42,803 nt of DNA, taken from NCBI GenBank assembly GCA_020850535.1, contig JADZEM010000032.1, forward strand, positions 1 through 42,803. The letters are read 5' to 3'. This document shows positions 23,121-30,352 of this stretch, piece by piece (within the stretch, counting starts at the first letter, position 1; each line of letters starts with the position of its first letter). The position numbers were made by a program, and so were the translations under genes. The notes below the pieces were generated by a model. That model did not search any database. It had not been told where the DNA came from and saw nothing but the letters and a program-made list of their open reading frames with translations. The DNA comes from Chloroflexota bacterium (GTDB taxonomy: Bacteria > Chloroflexota > UBA6077 > JACCZL01).

Positions 23121-26081
23121 ATGAGCGGGACGCCCCTGCCGGAGTCGTTCGGGCGGAACGGTGCGTACAAGGTCGTCGGGATCATCGGGCGCGGCGGCTT
23201 CGCGACCGTCTACAAGGCGTACCATGCCGCGCTGGATCGGCACGTCGCCATCAAGGTGTTGCGGCCAGAGATGGTCGAGCCGGAAGGCGCGCGGAATCGA
23301 TTCCAGATCGAGGCGCGCGCCTCGGCCCGGCTGGCCGGCCACCCCAACATCGTCACCGTCTACGACTACGGCGAGGAGGACGGCTCGGCCTACCTTGTCC
23401 TCCAGTTCGTCGACGGCCTCACGCTCGACAAACGGCTCGCCAAACCGATCACCGCCCGGGAGATCGACAAGATCGTCAGCGGCGTGGCGTCGGCGCTCGA
23501 CTTCGCGCACCGCAACAGCCTGATCCACCGCGACATCAAGCCGTCGAACGTGCTGCTGGAGCAGGACGGCACCGCCATCCTCTCCGACTTCGGCATCGCC
23601 AAACTGCTCGACGCCACCGCCTCGATGACCAACACGCTGCTCGGCACGCCCGACTACATGTCGCCCGAGCAGATCACCGGCTCGCCGCTCGACGCCCGCA
23701 GCGACGTCTACGCCCTCGGCGTGATGGTCTACCGGATCTTCGCCGGCAAGACGCCGTTCCAGGGCGCGCCGATGGCGATCCTCCATCAGCACGTCCATGC
23801 GCCCGTCCCGGAGCTGCCCCCCAACCCGCTGACGGGACGTCCCGCGCCGGCCGCCGTCGAGGCCGTCATCCGCCGCGCGCTGGCGAAGCACCCGGAGGAC
23901 CGGCAGCACACGGCCGGGCAGCTTGCCGCCGAGCTGCGGCAGGCACTCCGCCCGCTGATCCTGGCCGAGCAGGCCCAGGACGCCCTGCGCGCCAGCGACA
24001 TGAGCCGCGCCGAGGGGCTGGCCGCCGAGCTGGTCCGGGACCACCCCAGCTACCCGGAAGGCTCGCAGATCCAGCAGGAGATCGCGCGGCAGCGGGCGCG
24101 GCTGGCCCAGCGCTCGCGGGTGCAGGGGCTGATCGACGCCGAGCAGTGGCAGACGGCCGCCGAGGAGATCGACCGCTTCGGACTGCGCGGCGACCGGGAC
24201 ACCGGCGTCCAGGGGCTGATCCGGCAGGCGGACGCCGGGCTGGCCGCCGAGCGCGCTCGTCAGGAGGCCGCGCGCCGGACCGAGCAGGAGCGCCAGCGCC
24301 GGGAAGCCGAGGCCCGCGAAGCCCAGCGCCGCGAGCAAGAGGCGCAGCGCCGCGAGCAGGAGGCCCGGCAGGCCGCCTGGCGCGAGCAGCAGGCGCGCGA
24401 AGCGGCCCAGCGCGAGGCCGAGGCGCGGGAGGCTGCCCGCCGCGAGCAGGAGGCCCGCGAGCAAGCTCGGCGCGAGTTTGAGGCCCGCGAACAGGCCCGC
24501 CGTGACGCCGAAGCCCGCGAGCAAGCCCGTCGAGAGGCCGAGGCCCAGGAACAGGCCCGCCGCGACGCCGAGGCGCGCGAGCAGGCCCGGCGGGAGTTCG
24601 AGGCCCGCGAACTGGCCCGACGACAGCAGGAGGCCCGCGAGGCCGAGGAGCGCCGACAGCAGCAAGAGCAGGCCGAGCGCGCCCGCCGCGAGCAACAGGC
24701 CCAGGCTGAGCGCGAGCGCCGCGAACGCGAGCAGCAGGATGCCCGTGAGCGCGCCGAGCGCGAGCGGGCCCGCCTCGCGCATCTGGAGGAGCTGGAGCGG
24801 CAGGTCGATCGGGAATCTGGCCTCTCCTCCGAGGAGATCGAGGCGCGGGCCGGCGAGCGCACCCGCCAGCGGCAGGCGAAGCTCGGGCCGGCCGCCGCGG
24901 CCGCCGCGGCCCCGGGATCGGCCGGCGCGGGGGGGCGCTCGCCGGTCCTGCCCGTGCTCGTCGGGCTGGTGGCCGTCGCCCTGCTGGTCGCTGGCGGCAT
25001 CTTCTTCGTGCCGGGGGTGCTGCCGGCCCTGATGGGCCGCTCCGCGACGGCGACCCCGTCGGCGTCCCAGCCGACGGCCACGCCGGCCGCCGCGAAGCCG
25101 ACGGCCGGGCCGACCACGGCCCCCGCCGCGAAGCCCACTGAGCCGGCGGCGAAGCCGACCGACCCAGCCGCGAAGCCGACGCAGCCGGCGGCGAAGCCGA
25201 CCGAACCAGCCGCGAAGCCGACCGAACCAGCCGCGAAGCCGACGACCCCGCCGACCGTCGCGGAGCAGAAGCCCGTCGCGCCGACGACCGCCCCGGCCAA
25301 GCCGGAGCCACCGACCCCGGTCCCGCCGACGCCCACCGTGGCCCTGCCCGGGCGGATCACCGCCCAGGATGGCGCCGAGATGGCGCTGATCGCGGCCGGC
25401 GGCTTCCAGATGGGCCAGGATGGCGATGCATCCACGGGACCGCGCTTCACGCTGGCCTTGCCGGCCTTCTACATCGACGTGACCGAGGTCACCAACGCCC
25501 GCTTCCAGCAGTACGTGCAGGAGACCGGCAGCAAGCCCGAGGGCGACTGGCGGCGGTTCTTCGACGCCGCCAACTTCGACGCAAAGTTCTACGATGTCGA
25601 GCGGAACGACCATCCCGTCGTCAACGTCACCTGGAAGGACGCCGACAGCTACTGCCGCTGGGCTGGCAAACGTCTCCCGTTCGAGGCCGAGTGGGAGAAG
25701 GCGGCGCGCGGCGTGGACGGCCGGCTCTGGCCCTGGGGCAACGAGCCGCACCCCGAGTTCGCTAACATCGAGAACCAGACCGAGGGTGAGCCGGATACCC
25801 GGCGCGTCGGCAGTTTTCCACGCGGCGCCAGCCCGTATGGCATCCTCGATATGACCGGGAACGCCCGTGAGTGGACAGACAGCTCACTCCAGCCGTACCC
25901 CCTGACCCAACCCACCGGCAGCGCGGCCGGGGCCGGCTCCCGCGTCACGCGGGGCGGCTCCTGGCTGAGCCTGCCGAATTCGATCGAACTGACCCGTCGA
26001 CTGGCCGAGCCGGTGACCATCGCAGCCAAGGATCTCGGATTCCGCTGTGCGGTCTCGGCAGACCAGGCCAGAGGGAGGTGA
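23121..26081 (+). CDS. Transmembrane Ser/Thr protein kinase with helical stalk and outer SUMF1-like domain
   Basis: About 986 residues from ATG 23121. Hanks-type kinase domain at about 15-280: glycine loop GRGGFATVYKA, Lys45, HRDIKPSN (Asp138), DFG (156-158), GTPDYMSPEQ; all catalytic residues are present. Residues about 375-565 are a Glu/Arg/Gln/Ala stretch with seven tandem 10-residue units (431-500, such as REFEAREQAR), suited to a long single helix. A membrane segment follows (about 607-637), then a Pro/Thr linker with EPAAKPT repeats, then a SUMF1/FGE-sulfatase-type domain (about 745-980). That domain lacks the active-site Cys pair of formylglycine-generating enzymes (RGGSWLSLPNSIELTRR), so it probably binds a ligand. 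Inferred role: a receptor kinase with an outer sensor. Two envelope genes follow. Confidence 0.9.
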   Translation: MSGTPLPESFGRNGAYKVVGIIGRGGFATVYKAYHAALDRHVAIKVLRPEMVEPEGARNRFQIEARASARLAGHPNIVTVYDYGEEDGSAYLVLQFVDGLTLDKRLAKPITAREIDKIVSGVASALDFAHRNSLIHRDIKPSNVLLEQDGTAILSDFGIAKLLDATASMTNTLLGTPDYMSPEQITGSPLDARSDVYALGVMVYRIFAGKTPFQGAPMAILHQHVHAPVPELPPNPLTGRPAPAAVEAVIRRALAKHPEDRQHTAGQLAAELRQALRPLILAEQAQDALRASDMSRAEGLAAELVRDHPSYPEGSQIQQEIARQRARLAQRSRVQGLIDAEQWQTAAEEIDRFGLRGDRDTGVQGLIRQADAGLAAERARQEAARRTEQERQRREAEAREAQRREQEAQRREQEARQAAWREQQAREAAQREAEAREAARREQEAREQARREFEAREQARRDAEAREQARREAEAQEQARRDAEAREQARREFEARELARRQQEAREAEERRQQQEQAERARREQQAQAERERREREQQDARERAERERARLAHLEELERQVDRESGLSSEEIEARAGERTRQRQAKLGPAAAAAAAPGSAGAGGRSPVLPVLVGLVAVALLVAGGIFFVPGVLPALMGRSATATPSASQPTATPAAAKPTAGPTTAPAAKPTEPAAKPTDPAAKPTQPAAKPTEPAAKPTEPAAKPTTPPTVAEQKPVAPTTAPAKPEPPTPVPPTPTVALPGRITAQDGAEMALIAAGGFQMGQDGDASTGPRFTLALPAFYIDVTEVTNARFQQYVQETGSKPEGDWRRFFDAANFDAKFYDVERNDHPVVNVTWKDADSYCRWAGKRLPFEAEWEKAARGVDGRLWPWGNEPHPEFANIENQTEGEPDTRRVGSFPRGASPYGILDMTGNAREWTDSSLQPYPLTQPTGSAAGAGSRVTRGGSWLSLPNSIELTRRLAEPVTIAAKDLGFRCAVSADQARGR

Positions 26082-26218
26082 CGTCACCGAGCATAGCCCG
26101 CCCCGTCTACCCCGACCCCAGGAAGCACACTGCGCCCATCGCATTGGGCACCAGGATCGCAGCGGCGGTGGACGGCGACGTCCAGCCCGTCGGCGGACAC
26201 TGATAAGAGAGGGAGACC

Positions 26219-26800
26219 GTGGCAAAGCGACTTCTGCTTTCGCTCGCAGCCCTGGCGTTCGGCTTCATGCTGGTGGCTCCAGCGCCGGCCTTCGCACGCA
26301 TGCACTTCACCACGACGAACGAGCGTCTGAGCGCCCTGGCGCAGCGGGCGCAGTCCAGCGTGAGCCTGACCAACCCGGCCGAGATCGCCACCCAGCTGAA
26401 CGAGATCACCACCCAGGCCCAGGCCGCCAAGGCCGCCGCCGACGAGGCTGCCCAGCGGCCCGCCAGCGGTGCTGAGGACAAGTCTGTCCTGGCGAAGGTC
26501 GGCACGGACATGGATACCGTCGTGGCGACGGCCAACCGTGCCAAGACCCTCACCGGCACCGATCAGCAGAATGCGCTGAAGGACATCCAGACCAAGTCCC
26601 AGGAGTCCCTCAAGGCGGTTCAGGATCGGATCGCGGCGCAGCTGGCGGCCCCGCCGGCCCAGGCGAGCCCGTCCGTCCTGCCGGCGTCGGGCTACGCCGA
26701 TGCCTCCGGCCCGGCTCCGAGCCTGCTGCTGCTCGGCTTCGGCTTCCTCGTCGTCGGCGTGAGCGTCCTCGGCGTCGCGCGGCTGCGCCGGACGGCGTAG
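26219..26800 (+). CDS. Secreted helical protein with LPASG-type C-terminal anchor
   Basis: A 193-residue protein with GTG start (GAGGGAG upstream). A signal peptide (1-27, ending PAPAFA) is followed by an Ala/Gln/Thr-rich, probably helical, region (35-145). The C-terminus has LPASG (154-158), a hydrophobic segment (about 168-187) and RLRR, the layout of a sortase sorting signal, although Ser replaces the usual Thr. If that reading is wrong it is simply a C-terminally membrane-anchored protein. No sortase gene is in the window. It lies 137 bp after the kinase gene and 19 bp before the beta-propeller gene, so the three are probably one operon. Function unknown. Confidence 0.82.
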   Translation: MAKRLLLSLAALAFGFMLVAPAPAFARMHFTTTNERLSALAQRAQSSVSLTNPAEIATQLNEITTQAQAAKAAADEAAQRPASGAEDKSVLAKVGTDMDTVVATANRAKTLTGTDQQNALKDIQTKSQESLKAVQDRIAAQLAAPPAQASPSVLPASGYADASGPAPSLLLLGFGFLVVGVSVLGVARLRRTA

Positions 26801-26819
26801 GCTGGCCGACGAGCACACC

Positions 26820-27935
26820 ATGCGACGCGCACGGATCTCCCGGCCCACGCAGTCCCCGCCGCGCTGGCGGGGGCCGCTGGCCGGGCGGTCCGGCCTGCGG
26901 GCCATCCGCCTGACGGTCCTGACGGTGCTCGCCGCGCTGCTCTGCGGTGTGTCCGGCAGTCCGTCTGCCTACGGACAGGAGCCGGCCGCCATCATCGAGC
27001 CGTGGACCTACGGCCCGATCGGCACCATCGCCGCGCCCCACGGGGCCGGCGTGCTCCTGACCAACGTCGCCACCGGTGGAGAGCAAGAGCTGGCTGTTCT
27101 GCCGCCAGTCGGCGTCTCCGGCCACGCCGTGTGGTCGCCGGACCGCGCCAGTCTGGCGATCAGCCGCTTCGGACGGCTGCCCGGCGAGCGCGTCGGCGGC
27201 TCAGACATCCTGGTGCTGCCGGCCCAGGGCGGCGAAGCCTTGCCGATCGCCCAGCATGACAAGGACGGCGCGTTGCTCGGCGGGCCAGCGTGGCTCCCAG
27301 ACGGGACCGGCCTCTACTACGATCACCTGCCGCCGTCCGGTGGCGCGACGAACACCCAGGTGATGTTCGCGCCCATCGACGCCAGCCAGGCGACCCGGAC
27401 GATTGCCGTTGGCGGCTGGCCGACCGTCTCACCCGATGGCCGCTTCCTGGCCTACGTGCGGCCGTCGCCCACCTCTGGCTTCCTGAACGAGCTGGTGGTG
27501 ATCGACGCCACGGGCGTCATGTCCCGCACGATGATCCCTGCCGATCACCTCGTCCAGATCTCGTCGCCGCGCTTCTCGCCCTCCGGGACGGAGATCGCGT
27601 TCATCGGCAGCACCTCGGTCGGCGAAGCCATGTCGCCGCCCGGCCCGGCCGATCTCACCGCCCTGTTCGGCAAGATCGGCCCCCGGCCATCCGAGTCTGT
27701 GCGCGGCCCGCTGGCCCACGGCCCGCCCGGCGACGTCTGGGTGATGAACCTCTTCGGCAGCGATGCCACCCGCCTGACCTCCTTCGACGAGGACGAGCCG
27801 ACGCTGGCCTGGTCCCCTGACGGCTTCTGGCTGGCGATGATGGGCGGCGGCGGCCTGTACGTGCTCCCGCGCGACCTCTCGCAAGCGCCGCGTCGGGTTG
27901 GGAAAGGCGGCTTCGGGGGCATCGACTGGCGGTAG
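26820..27935 (+). CDS. Exported TolB-like/PD40 beta-propeller protein
   Basis: A 371-residue protein with a basic start and a signal peptide ending at about residue 52 (LTVLTVLAALLCGVSGSPSA, then YGQ). The mature part repeats the WD40-like PD40 pattern: HAVWSPDRASLAISRF, PAWLPDGTGLYYD, PTVSPDGRFLAYVRP, SPRFSPSGTEIAFIGS and LAWSPDGFWLAMMGG, five to six blades. Such propellers outside the cytoplasm bind proteins or peptidoglycan-linked partners. No catalytic motif is seen. It begins 19 bp after the LPASG gene, and may work with it and the stalked kinase. Confidence 0.85.
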   Translation: MRRARISRPTQSPPRWRGPLAGRSGLRAIRLTVLTVLAALLCGVSGSPSAYGQEPAAIIEPWTYGPIGTIAAPHGAGVLLTNVATGGEQELAVLPPVGVSGHAVWSPDRASLAISRFGRLPGERVGGSDILVLPAQGGEALPIAQHDKDGALLGGPAWLPDGTGLYYDHLPPSGGATNTQVMFAPIDASQATRTIAVGGWPTVSPDGRFLAYVRPSPTSGFLNELVVIDATGVMSRTMIPADHLVQISSPRFSPSGTEIAFIGSTSVGEAMSPPGPADLTALFGKIGPRPSESVRGPLAHGPPGDVWVMNLFGSDATRLTSFDEDEPTLAWSPDGFWLAMMGGGGLYVLPRDLSQAPRRVGKGGFGGIDWR

Positions 27936-27988
27936 GCCGCCGTGGTGGGCTGACGGCTGTGGCCCCACAGTCTCCTGCACGGGCCGGC

Positions 27989-28876
27989 TCAGATGTCGAG
28001 CAGCGACCGGGCGTGCTCGCCGACCATCCGCGTGACCTCGCCCGCGCTGATGCCGTTCTCCAGCATCCCGGCGATGTACATCTCCAGCCCTTCGGCTGGC
28101 AGCGGGCTTGTCGGCTGGCCGAAGTCCGTGGCCATGATCGTGCTGCCGATGCCGACCTCGCGGATGCGGGCGGCGAGTTCTGGGACTGTCAGCGTGGCGT
28201 ACTGCGGCTGGGTGACGTTGAAAGTCCGCTCGAAGTAGATGCCCCGCTCGGAGAGCTTCTTCTGCAGCTCGACGGGCATCGAGATCGCTGGCAGATCCGG
28301 GTGGGTCGAGACGATCCTCTTCAGCCCCATCTCGATGGCCCGCGCCGAGAGCCGGTCGACCTCGTCGGGCGTCAGGTGGCCCGTGGCCAGCACCATGCCA
28401 CGGTCGCGGATGATCTCCAGCACCAGCTCGGTGTCGGTGGTCGGCGAGCCATCGTCGTCGAAGACGCGGACGCCCGCATGCCGGCCCGGCAGGTGCATGG
28501 CGGCCGGGTGGGCGCGCACGCCGGGGGCCGACTCGTGCGCCAACTGGTTCTCCGAGTGGGCCGTCGGCATCCAGACGACCTTCGCGCCGCCGCGCCCGGC
28601 CGCCTCGACGGCCCAGGGGTTGATGCCGCCCTGCGGCTGGTTCAGCACGATGGAGCCGATCACCGCGATGCCGGGCGCCTGCATCGAGACCAGCCTCGCG
28701 CGGAGGGCCGTCGTGAAGAAGTGGTTCTTGAGCACCAGCCCGGCCATGCCGCGCTCACGGGCCTGCCGAACCAGCTCGTAGTCGTCCAGCTTGCGCTCGA
28801 CGAGGTCCGGCGAGCTGTGTACGTGTGTGTCCACCGCGCCTACAAGCAGCGCGCGCGCCTCTGCCCTGTCAGCCAT
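27989..28876 (-). CDS. DUF6282 family metal-dependent hydrolase (amidohydrolase-like)
   Basis: A 295-residue TIM-barrel-type protein. The metal-binding motif DTHVHSSPD (Asp16, His18, His20) opens the barrel; later candidates are VLKNHFF, ATGHLTPDEV, VSTHPDLPAI and MATDFGQP, in the order expected of the amidohydrolase/PHP-like superfamily. I recall this pattern from proteins annotated as DUF6282. The substrate is unknown. ATG 28876 is preceded by GGGAGGG. It is convergent with the beta-propeller gene and stands alone on its strand. Confidence 0.82.
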   Translation of the reverse strand: MADRAEARALLVGAVDTHVHSSPDLVERKLDDYELVRQARERGMAGLVLKNHFFTTALRARLVSMQAPGIAVIGSIVLNQPQGGINPWAVEAAGRGGAKVVWMPTAHSENQLAHESAPGVRAHPAAMHLPGRHAGVRVFDDDGSPTTDTELVLEIIRDRGMVLATGHLTPDEVDRLSARAIEMGLKRIVSTHPDLPAISMPVELQKKLSERGIYFERTFNVTQPQYATLTVPELAARIREVGIGSTIMATDFGQPTSPLPAEGLEMYIAGMLENGISAGEVTRMVGEHARSLLDI

Positions 28877-28960
28877 CCGAGTCCCTCCCAGGTGCAGGGG
28901 ATGGTCGCACGCGCCGGGCGCGCTGTCCAGGGAGCGTGCAGTCAGCGGCCAGAATCAGGG

Positions 28961-29059
28961 CGATTGCATGTTGAGCGCGTCGTTGCAGCGTGGTCGGGGC
29001 TTTCAAGCCCCGACCGCTCGCTCGACGGCGTTTCGGGAACACCAGTGAACATGCAATCG
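28961..29059. repeat. Palindromic intergenic element, family B
   Basis: A 99-bp element with perfect 12-bp outer arms (CGATTGCATGTT at 28961-28972, AACATGCAATCG at 29048-29059) and an inner perfect 10-bp hairpin (GGTCGGGGCT at 28992-29001, AGCCCCGACC at 29006-29015). It lies upstream of the glycosyltransferase gene. It has the same two-level plan as family A but different sequence. Confidence 0.7.
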
Positions 29060-29097
29060 TTCTACGGTCAGGGTGCGGGCAGCCGGTACAATGCCGC

Positions 29098-30225
29098 GTG
29101 CCGATCTCCCCATCTGCCGCAGCCTCCCTCCCGGCTGTCGTGGTCTACACCAGCAGCCACGGGTTCGGGCACGCCGTCCGCTGCGCCGGTCTGTGCCGGG
29201 CGCTGCTGGCGCTCCGCCCCGATGTCCAGGTGGTGGTGCGGACGATGGCCCCGGCCTGGATCTTTCCGCCGGGCGTCGTGGTGGAGTCGTGCGCCATCGA
29301 CGTCGGCGTACTGCAGCGCGACAGCCTGACCATCGACGCGCAGGCCACACTGGAGCGGTACGCTGACTGGGTTGCCCACGAGCCAGCCGCCATCGAGGCC
29401 GAGGCCGCCCACCTTCGACGGATCGGGGCGCGCGCGGTGGTGGCCGATGTGCCATCGGCGGCGTTCGCCATCGCGGCGCGGGCCGGCGTGCCGGGCATCG
29501 CACTGGCCAACTTCTCCTGGGACTGGATCTACGAGCCGTTCGTGGAGGACGCGCCCGGGCATGCCCACCTGATCGAGCACATTCGGGCCCAGGAGGCGCT
29601 GGCGACCGTGCTGCTGCGCCTGCCGTACCACGCCGGCCTGGACGCCTTCCCGACGGTTGAGGATGTGCCGCTGCTGGCCCGTCAGGCCATGGCCGGCCGC
29701 CAGGAGACGCGCCGACGCCACGGCCTGCCGCTCGACGCGCCGCTGGTGCTCTTCAGCTTCGGCGGGCACGCCAGCACCGACCTGGACCTGGACGCGCTGG
29801 CCGCGCTGCACGAGTACGCCTTCGTCGCGACGTGCGCCACGCTGTCATCTGACAGACTGGCCGAGCGGCGCGGTCAGAATCTCTTCCTGCTGCCGCCGCT
29901 GGACGATCGCTACGTCGATCTGCTGGCCGCGTGCGACGTGGTCGTCACGAAGCCGGGCTACGGGATCGTGGCGGACCTGATCGCCAACCGGGTGCCGGCC
30001 CTGTACGCCTCGCGGAGCGGCTTCCGCGAAGAGCCGGTGCTGGTGCGCGCGCTGGAGACCGAGGCGCGCGCCGTGCCGCTCGAGCGCGCGGCGCTGGACG
30101 CTCTCGCGCTGCGGCCGGCCCTGGATCGGCTGGCCGTCCTCGACCGTCCCTGGACGGACCGCCCCCTCAATGGAGCGGAGGTTGCCGCGCGGCGGGTGCT
30201 GGCGCTGGCCGGCCTCCAACCCTGA
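29098..30225 (+). CDS. GT-B fold glycosyltransferase (MurG/UGT-like)
   Basis: About 375 residues, soluble. The N-terminal domain starts VVVYTSSHGFGHAVRCAGL, the glycine-rich loop typical of MurG-like and L-arabinokinase N-terminal domains, then VVVRTMAPAWIF. The C-terminal domain has LVLFSFGGHAS, LFLLPPLDDRYVDLLAACD and VVTKPGYGIVADLIANRVP, the nucleotide-sugar binding loops of GT-B enzymes. It should transfer a sugar from an NDP donor; acceptor unknown. The GTG at 29098 is preferred because the in-frame start at 28990 lies inside a palindromic repeat element; no good ribosome binding site is seen for either. Confidence 0.8.
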   Translation: MPISPSAAASLPAVVVYTSSHGFGHAVRCAGLCRALLALRPDVQVVVRTMAPAWIFPPGVVVESCAIDVGVLQRDSLTIDAQATLERYADWVAHEPAAIEAEAAHLRRIGARAVVADVPSAAFAIAARAGVPGIALANFSWDWIYEPFVEDAPGHAHLIEHIRAQEALATVLLRLPYHAGLDAFPTVEDVPLLARQAMAGRQETRRRHGLPLDAPLVLFSFGGHASTDLDLDALAALHEYAFVATCATLSSDRLAERRGQNLFLLPPLDDRYVDLLAACDVVVTKPGYGIVADLIANRVPALYASRSGFREEPVLVRALETEARAVPLERAALDALALRPALDRLAVLDRPWTDRPLNGAEVAARRVLALAGLQP

Positions 30226-30352
30226 CCTGAAGTCGGCGAGTCGGTGACCGGCTGGCCGATGGCGTGGTACGGGGGCCTGTCCCGCGCCGGTCCGGTGTGG
30301 AGGGTGGCGGGAGATAAGCCCCCGCGCCGCAGGGCGATGTCTTGAATCGGTC

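Noticed and set aside
23007-25751. A 914-residue minus-strand frame opposite the Ser/Thr kinase
   Set aside because: It is the Leu/Gly/Arg-rich mirror of the E/R-repeat region; all kinase motifs are on the plus strand.
25353-26060. SUMF1 domain as an active formylglycine-generating enzyme
   Set aside because: The segment after RGGSW has no Cys; only Cys in YCRWAGKR and GFRCAV are present, so the active-site pair is missing.
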